8,226 nucleotides of DNA, taken from assembly GCA_934454745.1 (NCBI GenBank), contig CAKSGP010000049.1:1-8226 (forward strand). Reading direction: 5' to 3'. This stretch comes from an uncultured Clostridia bacterium (lineage in GTDB: Bacteria; Bacillota; Clostridia; UBA1381). The position numbers were made by a program, and so were the translations under genes. This document shows, piece by piece, positions 1-7,815 of the stretch. Numbering within the stretch: the first letter of the stretch is position 1; every line of letters begins with the position of its first letter. The notes below the pieces were generated by a model. The model was given only the letters and a program-made list of their open reading frames with translations, was not told the DNA's origin and ran no database searches.

Positions 1-1244
1 GTTTGAGTGCGTGCAAAAAATGCGGTCAAGGTCAAAATGCAACCGAATATCGCATAGATAAGGAAAAACAGCAGCATAAACGGAACATTAATAAGGTCTA
101 CCATAAATGCGGCGATCATTGAGGCGACTCCAAATATTTCAATAAACGGAGAAAGCAGCTCGTAAATCAAAAAATAGAAATACGAAATTATGCTCACTGC
201 TCCGAATTTGGGGTTAAACAGCATGATTTTGTGCTTCCACATACTTTGAAAAAGTCCCAAATGCCATCGTTTTCTTTGCTTGCATAGGTCACGCAGACGT
301 TCAGGTGCTTGCGACCAACATATTGCGTCGGTAGCATATTTAATGTAATACGGAATATCATTTAAAACGCAGTATTCGTGCAGTTTAACTACAAGCTCCA
401 TATCCTCTCCCATTGTTGAGTGGTCATATCCGCCCGCCGCAATCACAGTATCCTTTTTGAAAAGACCGAAGGCTCCGGAAATTATAAGCGAACCGTTGAA
501 TTTATCAAATAAAATTCTTGAAGCTAAAAAGGAACGATCGTATTCAAGAACCTGCATACATGCAAGAATATTGTCCGGTAATTTATATTTCTTCACCCGT
601 CCTCTTTCCAGCTCCGCGCCGTTACAGGGACGGACAACGCCGCCCACCGCCACAACATTTTCGTTTTCAAGCAACGGGCGTACTATTTTGCTTAATGAAT
701 CGTGCTGAAGAACCGAATCGGCATCCATACAAATAAAATAGGGATAACGGCAAGCATTAATGCCCATATTAAGTGAGTCAGCTTTTCCACCGTTCTTTTT
801 GCGTATCAATGTAAGAGGAACCTTTTGCTCAGCAGTTTCATAAACAAACTCTTCGGACTGACATTGGATTTTCCTTTGTATAGGCCGCCGTATCGGCTGC
901 ATATTAAACGCTTCTATAAGTTTTTGAGATGTCGTGTCCTTTGAACCGTCGTCCACGACAATAATTTCATATAGGTTATAGTCAAGTGCGAGAAGAGATT
1001 TTACCGTTTCTACAACCGTAACCTCCTCATTGTATGCGGGAACTATAATGCTTACGGGAATGAAATAATCCTGCAATAATGTGTTTTTCAGTTTTTCCTG
1101 CTGCTTTTTTTTGTAAAGCTTTGACGAGCCGGTCACCACCGCAAGGAACAAAAATGAGGAATAGCCTATCATATAAATAATGAAAAAGATATTTACGCCG
1201 TCCAATACAGATTTAATTATTCCAAATAACTGGTCATTCATCAT
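1..1244 (-). CDS. Processive family 2 glycosyltransferase (BcsA/hyaluronan-synthase-like), 3' part cut off by the window edge
   Basis: The reverse strand reads open from an ATG at 1244 to the left edge, giving 414 residues and no stop. It probably polymerises a beta-linked polysaccharide from a nucleotide sugar on the cytoplasmic face and passes it across the membrane. A transmembrane segment (about 17-38) is followed by a basic stretch (SKLYKKKQQEK), placing the catalytic domain inside. The four hallmarks of processive GT2 enzymes are present: VVDDGS (96-101), DAD (174-176), GED (279-281) and QRKRW (323-327, the Q-x-x-R-W motif). Hydrophobic segments follow from about 349, the last running to the edge. 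The start overlaps the HEAT gene stop (ATGA), with AGGAG 11 bases upstream and a second ATG directly after. A C-terminal PilZ domain cannot be assessed because the end is missing. The sugar is unknown; cellulose, PNAG and mixed-linkage glucan enzymes share these motifs. The family call is very secure. Confidence 0.95.
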   Translation of the reverse strand, partial: MMNDQLFGIIKSVLDGVNIFFIIYMIGYSSFLFLAVVTGSSKLYKKKQQEKLKNTLLQDYFIPVSIIVPAYNEEVTVVETVKSLLALDYNLYEIIVVDDGSKDTTSQKLIEAFNMQPIRRPIQRKIQCQSEEFVYETAEQKVPLTLIRKKNGGKADSLNMGINACRYPYFICMDADSVLQHDSLSKIVRPLLENENVVAVGGVVRPCNGAELERGRVKKYKLPDNILACMQVLEYDRSFLASRILFDKFNGSLIISGAFGLFKKDTVIAAGGYDHSTMGEDMELVVKLHEYCVLNDIPYYIKYATDAICWSQAPERLRDLCKQRKRWHLGLFQSMWKHKIMLFNPKFGAVSIISYFYFLIYELLSPFIEIFGVASMIAAFMVDLINVPFMLLFFLIYAIFGCILTLTAFFARTQ

Positions 1245-2338
1245 ATTGCGGAAGTCTCCTTTTCTTTCATTTTCTTTTGGTCTAAGCGATAACGCATAAT
1301 TTCTCCCGCATATCGGTCCTCACCATCAAAAATATCTATCAGAGCAGTATAGTCAAGCCCCATTGCATCCAAACTTAGAGACGCATTATACCGTACATAC
1401 CAGTTTCTGCTATGCAGTAAATTTTTCAGCACTTCTTCGGTTTTTTTGCACGGATAGCTGGCAAGCGCGGTTGCGGTAATCGCCGTGTATTCCCAATGGA
1501 TTCCGTCGGAAGCCTCTGCATAATCCAGAAGATACGGATAAGCAGGCTCGTAATGATATTTACCTAAATAGCGTATACAGCTGTAAGCTACTTCATCGGT
1601 ACAATTTTTGGATATTAAAAGGCGTAAAATCCGCTCCGTGTGTTCACTCGAGGAAAATCGGAAATAATCCAAAATCGAAACTTGCATTTTTTCGGAAAAA
1701 GAGTAAAAATCATTCCACAGCATGTCGGAAAGTTTTTTACTGTTTCCGGAAAAATCCAAAAGTCCATCCGAAATAAGTTTGGAATGATGATAATAATCAC
1801 ATTCATCTAAAATATGAAGTGCCTTAATTATGCTTGCCGCATCACCTATAACATTAAGCGCCTGCATTGCGTTTTGCCTGCAATAAAGGGAAGGCTCATG
1901 AACAAGCGTAAGCATTGTATCGGTTATAATACTAATGTTTTGCCCGCTGCAAATTCTGTATTTTCTAATTATGTAAGGAAAGTATGCTGCTTGCAGCTCA
2001 TTCTTTTTGAGGTATTCAACACTTAAATAAACAAACACAGGCGGAAGAGCCTCGATATATTTCCTTATTTTTTCTGGGCTTTCGGGGTAAAGTTCCTCAA
2101 GCGTTTTGTCAAAAGCCATAAGATTGCTAATTCTACGAAGCTTTTTTATAAGAAATTTTTTATGCTGTTCTAAAGCCCCGTTATTCTCGATACAACGCAT
2201 TATTTCGTCTGCAAAATCAATTTTGCAGGAATCTATTTTTTTGTCTTTATAGCGGACTACAAAAATGTAGGCGATATTAAAAGCAATCATAGACGCGCAA
2301 ACGGTAAGATATGCATATATTAATATTTCTACTTTCAT
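1241..2338 (-). CDS. Membrane-anchored HEAT-repeat protein
   Basis: This is a 365-residue protein with one N-terminal transmembrane helix (about 5-28) followed by RYKDKK. By the positive-inside rule this places the rest in the cytoplasm. The body is alpha-helical. At least two stretches look like HEAT repeats: about 145-177 (EPSLYCRQNAMQALNVIG, then another helix) and 307-329 (SRNWYVRYNASLSLDAMG, the clearest one). The region between (about 230-300) has the same helix-pair spacing but a weaker pattern. HEAT repeats are protein-binding scaffolds and no catalytic motif is visible. The gene starts with ATG inside the stop of the hydrolase-like gene (ATGA) and ends in another ATGA overlap with the glycosyltransferase, so translation of the three is probably coupled. 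I infer that it docks on the cytoplasmic domain of the neighbouring synthase. A GGGGTGA ribosome binding site lies 6 bases before the start. The exact function is unknown. Confidence 0.85.
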   Translation of the reverse strand: MKVEILIYAYLTVCASMIAFNIAYIFVVRYKDKKIDSCKIDFADEIMRCIENNGALEQHKKFLIKKLRRISNLMAFDKTLEELYPESPEKIRKYIEALPPVFVYLSVEYLKKNELQAAYFPYIIRKYRICSGQNISIITDTMLTLVHEPSLYCRQNAMQALNVIGDAASIIKALHILDECDYYHHSKLISDGLLDFSGNSKKLSDMLWNDFYSFSEKMQVSILDYFRFSSSEHTERILRLLISKNCTDEVAYSCIRYLGKYHYEPAYPYLLDYAEASDGIHWEYTAITATALASYPCKKTEEVLKNLLHSRNWYVRYNASLSLDAMGLDYTALIDIFDGEDRYAGEIMRYRLDQKKMKEKETSAI

Positions 2339-4515
2339 TTTGTATCACCCCATACACTTTGCAGGCAATAATAAGAAGATTTAAGCCGCTCGTGGTAGGT
2401 CACCTTGTTGCCCCACCCCTTGAGAGGAAATCTGCTAAGAGTGATTCTGCCATTTTCATTGCCACAAGATAAGCCCACAAACATTTCATCTATTGTAATG
2501 TATTCTATGCCGTAATTGCCGTCATAGTAATCGTCATGTACAGTCATTCGTGACGGATCGGAAAAATTGAGCAGCTGCCATGGAAGCTTTATTTCAATAT
2601 AATCTCCGCTACAGGTAAAATCGGCAAGAGAATTAAAATCCACACTTTTTGGATTGGCGTTTCCGTAGGTGAGCTTGCCGGTTTCAAAGACCTCGGCGGT
2701 TGCGGTATTATCGTTGTAAAGCAGCGGTGTCGCCGTTTGCAGTATCATATCTATATTAACGAATTTCGGCGAATCAATATCGGGTATATTTCCCTTAACA
2801 TATGTATCAAAGCCGTAAACGTTTTGCGAATAGGTTGAACGCAAAGCCTCGTACCTTTCTTGAACCTGAACGCGGCTGTTATCTCTTCCGTTTAAAACAA
2901 TGATAAAATCCACCGCCTTATCAAAAAGCAGATTATAATTTTCGCAGTAGCTGCTGCCGCTTTTCAGGGTGGTATCAATAGGGATATAAAGGGTTTCGTT
3001 TTCAAAATTCAAATCCTTTTTATAAACCAAAAAGTAAATAAACTTTTCGTCGTATTTTACCGATATACTGTTTTCCTCGTTATCGGAAACCAAGTCCTCC
3101 TTTGTCCATTCCGAAACGTCCCCGTCCGCATAGCAGACGGATTTTTCTGTGCCGGGGTCAAAGGAAAGCAGACCGAAATACTGCTCGTTGGTCTGATAAT
3201 CCGACCAATAGGGAGTGCGTTTTAAATTGATGGCGTACATTGTGTTCCATGTTCTCTTAAACCATTCGTCCTGCCAGGAAAACACGCAGCAGCCCGCGCA
3301 GCCTGTGCTTTTTATATCGTTATAGCAGTCTATAAGCGCCTGACCCTGCTCGCTTTCCGACATATTGCCCTGATTTCTTCCCGTGTTATAGTCCTTTTGC
3401 GCCATACCTCTTCCGGTAGATACGCCAAATTCCGAAATAATGACCGGCATTGTGTGATGCGCTGTTAAAAGCGAGAGGTAAGCTTTATATGTATTAAACT
3501 CGCCATTTTCTGTTACAAACGGTGATAAATCTGTTATCCCGAAATCACTCAAATTATCGGTATAATTAAGATAATCGGGATAGTAAGGATAAACATGGTA
3601 TGATGCAAACTGACCCGACAAATAATTTTCGGTTGTTTTGATATGCTCAACATCAACCTTAGCGCACTTCATAAAATAGTTTTCCACTTTTTCCGGGTAA
3701 TCGAAGGGATCGGTTGTAGGCCAGTTTGAAAAGGCAACAAGGCGCTGCTGCTTATATCTTTCGGATTCGTATTCAATCACCTTATCACCTACGCGCGCAA
3801 GCATTACTTCAAACGGTGTCGCGTCCTCTGAGGTGTACATATATTTCCCCTTATAGCTGTTGTATTTATCGTTCTTTTCGTATTTTTCATCGGTATAAAC
3901 TACGGTAACATCTTCCCATTCAACACCTAAAATGTACCCTATTACCCACCTCGACACATCCTTATTGTAGGTTCCCGAGCCTGCGGAACCCATGCGCCCC
4001 AGGGATATTTTTTTGTTGCCATGCAAAACATCGATTACCGTTTTGGAGTCCTTAAGAAAGGTGTCGTAAAAGTCCTTGTCGTATGCGTCGCGGTGTGAGT
4101 TTTGTATGTAGTCATTGACCCAAACGCCATGTATAAGCCATAGTGGATTATCGTTATCATTATTGTATTCGTAAAACGCATTGTAAAAGGTATCGTTCTG
4201 CACAGTGTAAATACGCAGAGTATTAGCGCCCATTTCCTGTATCTGTTTGAACCAACGCAAATAGGTTTCCTTATCTATTGCAAAATCCGTCGACCACTCG
4301 CTAGGAATGCCCGAGCCCATATTTACGCCCTTGATTTCAAACCTTTTAAACCCTGAGCCCCTGTCAAGATAGATGCTGTCGCTGTCTGTTTTTACAAAGG
4401 TTGTGACAGGCTCGTTGGGTGACAAATCGATATAAAAGCCTGATCGGTAATAAGCATTGTCTGCCGCTATACACAATACAACGATTATACAAACAGTAAT
4501 AATAAATTTCTTCAT
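2335..4515 (-). CDS. Membrane-anchored glycoside-hydrolase-like TIM-barrel protein with C-terminal CBM9/DOMON-like domain
   Basis: This 726-residue protein starts with MKKF and a hydrophobic helix (about 4-18) that has no clear cleavage site, so it is probably anchored and faces outward. Residues about 55-450 look like a clan GH-A (beta/alpha)8 hydrolase: KGVNMGSG (62-69), GANTLRIYTV (96-105), GVEWED (197-202) and VIISEFGVSTGRG (358-370), then FSWQDEWF (412-419). E362 is the likely nucleophile; E199 or E201 could be the acid/base. The exact GH family is not clear to me (GH2 C-terminal, GH5 and GH72-like barrels share these features). From DGDVSEW (464-470) to about 700 the protein resembles family 9 carbohydrate-binding/DOMON-like beta-sandwiches, which begin with this motif. 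In a synthase operon the likely job is trimming or transglycosylating the nascent polymer, as BcsZ-type hydrolases do in cellulose systems. AGGAG sits 7 bases before the ATG and overlaps the CotH gene stop. Confidence 0.85.
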   Translation of the reverse strand: MKKFIITVCIIVVLCIAADNAYYRSGFYIDLSPNEPVTTFVKTDSDSIYLDRGSGFKRFEIKGVNMGSGIPSEWSTDFAIDKETYLRWFKQIQEMGANTLRIYTVQNDTFYNAFYEYNNDNDNPLWLIHGVWVNDYIQNSHRDAYDKDFYDTFLKDSKTVIDVLHGNKKISLGRMGSAGSGTYNKDVSRWVIGYILGVEWEDVTVVYTDEKYEKNDKYNSYKGKYMYTSEDATPFEVMLARVGDKVIEYESERYKQQRLVAFSNWPTTDPFDYPEKVENYFMKCAKVDVEHIKTTENYLSGQFASYHVYPYYPDYLNYTDNLSDFGITDLSPFVTENGEFNTYKAYLSLLTAHHTMPVIISEFGVSTGRGMAQKDYNTGRNQGNMSESEQGQALIDCYNDIKSTGCAGCCVFSWQDEWFKRTWNTMYAINLKRTPYWSDYQTNEQYFGLLSFDPGTEKSVCYADGDVSEWTKEDLVSDNEENSISVKYDEKFIYFLVYKKDLNFENETLYIPIDTTLKSGSSYCENYNLLFDKAVDFIIVLNGRDNSRVQVQERYEALRSTYSQNVYGFDTYVKGNIPDIDSPKFVNIDMILQTATPLLYNDNTATAEVFETGKLTYGNANPKSVDFNSLADFTCSGDYIEIKLPWQLLNFSDPSRMTVHDDYYDGNYGIEYITIDEMFVGLSCGNENGRITLSRFPLKGWGNKVTYHERLKSSYYCLQSVWGDTK

Positions 4516-4526
4516 TACCTTTCTCC

Positions 4527-6002
4527 TTAGTTTGCCGCTTCATCAAATTTCTTTATCTTTGATTTTTCGGAATACTGTTTCAGGGTTTCTATGTTCTTGT
4601 CCATCCAATCGCCCCTCACCCTAATAAACTCCTTCATTTGCTTTACCGCCTCACTGTATGAATGGGGGTTGCGCTCGGCAGGCACTAATACATTGTATTC
4701 GGAAGAAAAGGTATATCCCCACCTGTCGAAATTGCGCTCTACCGAATTGCCTAAATATGTTATACATTCATCAATGTAATTATATAAATATTCTTCACTT
4801 AAATATGTTTTGCGAAGCTCGCGGTAGCGCTTAATAATTAGGTCTGTGAATTCCCTGTCCTTCAAAAGCATAAAATACCACAAGCAGTTCTGCATTTCAA
4901 AATGATTCGGAATTATCATAGATTCCTGATAATTGTCACAAGCGGAGTTAAAATCCCATATACACATACGGTATTTTCTGTCAATATCCTTATATATGTA
5001 GGTTGAAAGCCAGCCTGCATCATAATTGCAGATAAATTCATTTATAATAAAATAATCCGCAAAGGATTCTGCGTCAATATAATTTTTATAGCCGTAATTT
5101 TTGTTATCAAAATCGTAGGAATACAGTGCTTTTTCAAATTTTGAAACATCCTGTCTGATCGATTCCGCAATGGAGGGCGTAAGATTTGAAATACCCGGAT
5201 ATTCAATGTTAATAATGTGTTTCGTTCTAAGAGAATAAGAGCTAAAGGTGTTGATATTTTTTATATCAGCATCACTGCCTCGGTCAAGTCTTAAAAGATA
5301 GCCTGAAAAGGTATTGTCCTTTTTATCAACCGAAAGGTCAAGCCTCGCACCGTCCTCGCCTGCGGTAATATTTTCGGTCATCACATAAATGCCCTGATAT
5401 TCACCGTTTAGTATAACCTCGCAAAATCTTACGTTGGGCGCGTAATCCATAATTTCTCCGGCGATATTGTACCACATATAATTTCGTATAAGGGTTTTAT
5501 CAATAAAAGGTCCGTGAAGCACCCACTCGTGATGGGCGTCCATTCCCATTACCGACTGCGGATTGTTTCCACCGTCCGCAGTTATAAGCTTTATTGCGTA
5601 ACCAGGTTTGTCAAACGCACGCGAGGAATTTCCCCTAACATGTATGCGCATATCGGAGGAAACCGCAGGGGCAGAATCCAAATGATTATTTTCGGTAGGA
5701 TTATCGGAAATTTGAATACGGGCGGTTATCTCATCAGAACCGTCCTCGGCGGTGGTGTATATGGTTTCGCCGTTCGCGTTTTTGATCGCCTTCCCCGGAA
5801 TTTCTTTACCGAAGGTGTCTATTATAACAAGGGGCAGATGCGTACAAAAAACATCTTTGCCGTGATTGCAGACTTTTTTATTCTCTGCTTCAATATGCTG
5901 ATGATATCTTGTTTTTTCTTCCCTTGTAATATGAGGAACATAAAATGAAACAAGCAATACGGCAATACAAATAATAATACCGGGTATCTTATATTTCATC
6001 AT
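4527..6002 (-). CDS. CotH-family (atypical kinase fold) membrane-anchored extracytoplasmic protein
   Basis: This 491-residue protein has an N-terminal hydrophobic anchor (about 6-23, preceded by MMKYK), so the domain should face outward. CotH-family landmarks follow in order: HVRGNSSR (121-128, glycine-rich loop region), KPGYAIKL (132-139), HEWVLHGPFIDKTLIRNYMW (158-177), NGEYQGIYVMTENI (199-212), GYLLRLDR (234-241), the FIINEFICNYDAGW region (318-331) and CIWDFN (347-352). The C-terminal part (about 365-480) is helical and ends in a basic FIRVRGDW stretch. B. subtilis CotH phosphorylates spore coat proteins. Many CotH relatives sit in polysaccharide loci with VTC and DUF4956 genes, where the substrate is unknown. 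The usual W-D-x-D near the metal site is W-D-F-N here, so activity is not assured. Two tandem ATGs (6002 and 5999) follow AGGAGGAG; the second has the better spacing (7 bases from GGAGG). Confidence 0.93.
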   Translation of the reverse strand: MMKYKIPGIIICIAVLLVSFYVPHITREEKTRYHQHIEAENKKVCNHGKDVFCTHLPLVIIDTFGKEIPGKAIKNANGETIYTTAEDGSDEITARIQISDNPTENNHLDSAPAVSSDMRIHVRGNSSRAFDKPGYAIKLITADGGNNPQSVMGMDAHHEWVLHGPFIDKTLIRNYMWYNIAGEIMDYAPNVRFCEVILNGEYQGIYVMTENITAGEDGARLDLSVDKKDNTFSGYLLRLDRGSDADIKNINTFSSYSLRTKHIINIEYPGISNLTPSIAESIRQDVSKFEKALYSYDFDNKNYGYKNYIDAESFADYFIINEFICNYDAGWLSTYIYKDIDRKYRMCIWDFNSACDNYQESMIIPNHFEMQNCLWYFMLLKDREFTDLIIKRYRELRKTYLSEEYLYNYIDECITYLGNSVERNFDRWGYTFSSEYNVLVPAERNPHSYSEAVKQMKEFIRVRGDWMDKNIETLKQYSEKSKIKKFDEAAN

Positions 6003-6010
6003 TACTCCTC

Positions 6011-6421
6011 CTATTTATCCATTTTTGTGACCGATGAAATTGAGGGTGTATACCGCATGACATCGGCGTTCTCGTTTTTTGACAGTATTGCTGTTTCGCC
6101 GGTAATGCAACCTTCCGTTTCTCTGTTTCCGCTTACGGCGGTAATCTTGTAGCTGTAATTTATATCTGCTTTAGCAGTGGAATCGGTGTATTTTGTTGAG
6201 TATTCGTCGCATACAAACTTATAGTCTGCGTTACCGCTTTCTTTGCGGTATATACGGTAAAAATCTGCGCCGTTTGAAGCTTGCCACTCCAAAACAATAT
6301 TCGTGCTGTCCGCCCACGCGACAGCGCCGTTCGGCGCGGACAGTTCCTTATCGGCACAGCCCGAAAGCAGGCATATCAATAACGCGATAAACATCGAGAT
6401 AAGAAGTTTGATTCTTTTCAT
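6011..6421 (-). CDS. Small lipoprotein with one fibronectin type III domain
   Basis: The protein is 136 residues from the ATG at 6421. A longer reading from 6442 would add MTRFPTD and overlap the upstream gene by 20 bases. I prefer 6421: it gives a normal signal peptide (MKRIK, a hydrophobic core, then LLSGC with the lipobox cysteine at residue 22), starts one base after the DUF4956 stop, and has GAGG 12 bases upstream. No Shine-Dalgarno precedes 6442. After the cysteine, residues about 29-100 match a fibronectin type III fold: ADSTNIVLEWQASNGADFYRIYRK, then TKYTDSTA and YSYKITAV. This domain usually mediates protein or carbohydrate contacts; no enzyme motif is visible. It should be lipid-anchored on the outer face of the membrane, on the same side as the CotH and hydrolase-like neighbours. 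I infer an accessory or scaffolding role in polymer handling. Confidence 0.88.
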   Translation of the reverse strand: MKRIKLLISMFIALLICLLSGCADKELSAPNGAVAWADSTNIVLEWQASNGADFYRIYRKESGNADYKFVCDEYSTKYTDSTAKADINYSYKITAVSGNRETEGCITGETAILSKNENADVMRYTPSISSVTKMDK

Positions 6422-6422
6422 A

Positions 6423-7100
6423 TCAGTTGGAAACCTCGTCATTCTGCATAACTATGTTTACATATTCCACGCCGCCAAGCTCGTAAATAGAATCGGTAAG
6501 ATTGGTGTTTTCGTTCTCGGTCTTGAGTAAGGTCTTAGAGGTTAGTTCATATATAAATTCTACCGTTTCATCAGTGGTATTACGAACCCTTAAAATCGCT
6601 TTGCGGTTAAAGAGCTTAAATATATGCGCCTGAATTACTTTCTGACGATTCCTTGCAGCTCGGATAATCAGAAGCATACGGTTATCGCTTTTAATAAGCC
6701 CCAAAATAAGCAAAACCGCAAAGGTAACACCGCTTCCTATTGCCGCAACTGCGTAATCACCTACTCCACAGCAAATACCTACTATAATCGTCCAGAAAAT
6801 ATATACGGTATCCCTGCTGTCCTTAATCGCTGTACGGAAGCGCACGATTGAAAGCGCACCCACCATTCCGAGGGAAAGCGCTATATTGTTACCGATAACG
6901 GTCATAACCGTTCCCGTCAGTATGGTAAGCACCACAAGAGACGCATTAAATTTCTTGCTGTAAATTGTACCTCTGTGGGAAATATAGTAGGAAATATAAA
7001 TCAAAAATCCGAGCAGAGCCGCCATAATAATATTGGCACAAATTACATTTAAGGTAAGCTCACCCGCAGATTCAAATAGATTAAAAAGTTTGTCCTTCAT
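6423..7100 (-). CDS. DUF4956 family integral membrane protein
   Basis: This 225-residue protein has about four hydrophobic segments (about 17-40, 53-72, 97-114 and 116-136). The signature stretch SLGMVGALSIVRFRTAIKD (76-94) is the conserved core of the DUF4956 family. A soluble C-terminal domain of about 85 residues follows (141-225) and has alternating strand-helix character. The family has no established biochemical function. Its genes are typically found next to VTC-domain and CotH genes, as here, which suggests that the three act in one pathway. The ATG has AAAGGAG 7 bases upstream, overlapping the VTC gene stop, and the TGA stop is one base before the lipoprotein start, so the gene is embedded in the operon. 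The basic RFRT segment could bind an anionic ligand such as polyphosphate or a nucleotide; that is a guess. Confidence 0.92.
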   Translation of the reverse strand: MKDKLFNLFESAGELTLNVICANIIMAALLGFLIYISYYISHRGTIYSKKFNASLVVLTILTGTVMTVIGNNIALSLGMVGALSIVRFRTAIKDSRDTVYIFWTIIVGICCGVGDYAVAAIGSGVTFAVLLILGLIKSDNRMLLIIRAARNRQKVIQAHIFKLFNRKAILRVRNTTDETVEFIYELTSKTLLKTENENTNLTDSIYELGGVEYVNIVMQNDEVSN

Positions 7101-7112
7101 GATAGTTCTCCT

Positions 7113-7808
7113 TTAAATATGAGTTTGATATGCGTTTTGCCGTGCTAAAACATATTTGCTAACTGAAAGTTCGCTTTTATCGATACTGTTCATCATTTCT
7201 CTTATGTAATCGAGCAAAAATCCGTTGTATTTAACTTCTAAAACAACATTGTAGGGGTCGAGCACGGGATTCATATTAAGCCTATCCGAAAAAATGTCAA
7301 AACAACTTTCGGTAGCGACAATTCGGTTATCAAAGGTAACGCGAATATTATTTTCCTTTGCAATAAAAGCTTTGCGATTATACTGTACCACGGTACAAGG
7401 TCGGTAACATCTTGCCTGCATAAATGCGTATATCTCAGCGGCAAAAGGTTCGGTGTATTGAAGCAGAGGTGAAAAATCGCATTTGATTATCCTTTTAGCA
7501 TCCTCTCTTGAAACCCTAAGAGATCGCTTAAGTTGTCGTTCGCCTTGCTTTTGCTTCATTTCAAGCATTGCATAGTCCGAATTCGGGTCATATACTCTAA
7601 GCCTGATCTTACGCCTAAGCTCTGTACCCGCCTGCTTTTCAAAAAAATCTGCGTCATAGGGAGTATCAAAATAGAGCGAACGAATCATATATCCGTGAGT
7701 TCCGTTATGACTGTCTTCCATAAGTACCGTTTGAATCTGGTGGCTTTTGCTTATAAACTCGTGAATACCTATAAGAAACTTTTTTTCTTCTCTTAAAACC
7801 TTGTTCAA
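7113..7808 (-). CDS. VTC-domain (triphosphate tunnel metalloenzyme fold) protein, putative polyphosphate polymerase-like
   Basis: The 231-residue protein matches the VTC domain of the triphosphate tunnel superfamily. Seen in order: REEKKF (6-11), SLYFDTP (44-50), RRKIRLRVY (65-73), LEMKQK (82-87), QLKRSLRV (92-99), QYNRKAF (142-148), TFDNRI (158-163), LEVKYNG (190-196) and SKYVLAR (217-223). These supply the alternating basic residues and paired acids that line the tunnel. In yeast Vtc4 this domain makes polyphosphate from ATP; bacterial relatives next to DUF4956 and CotH have no settled role. No signal peptide or membrane helix is visible, so it should be cytoplasmic. The start is TTG at 7808, set by GGAGG 7 bases upstream; the nearby ATG (7813-7811) meets a stop after one further codon. 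It is the first gene of the operon, just after the riboswitch and terminator, and so is directly under c-di-GMP control. Confidence 0.92.
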   Translation of the reverse strand: MNKVLREEKKFLIGIHEFISKSHQIQTVLMEDSHNGTHGYMIRSLYFDTPYDADFFEKQAGTELRRKIRLRVYDPNSDYAMLEMKQKQGERQLKRSLRVSREDAKRIIKCDFSPLLQYTEPFAAEIYAFMQARCYRPCTVVQYNRKAFIAKENNIRVTFDNRIVATESCFDIFSDRLNMNPVLDPYNVVLEVKYNGFLLDYIREMMNSIDKSELSVSKYVLARQNAYQTHI

Positions 7809-7815
7809 AACATCA

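Noticed and set aside
457..736. Two overlapping plus-strand frames of 72-83 residues
   Set aside because: Both lie antisense to the glycosyltransferase catalytic domain, which reads open through this stretch with its conserved motifs intact.
5514..5948. A 144-residue plus-strand frame opposite the CotH gene
   Set aside because: It is fully antisense to a well-supported CotH coding region, has no ribosome binding site and shows no recognisable domain. The other plus-strand frames opposite the operon are rejected for the same reason.
6422..6442. Longer N-terminus for the lipoprotein gene (start at 6442)
   Set aside because: It would put MTRFPTD before a textbook MKRIK signal peptide and has no Shine-Dalgarno. 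The ATG at 6421 fits better.
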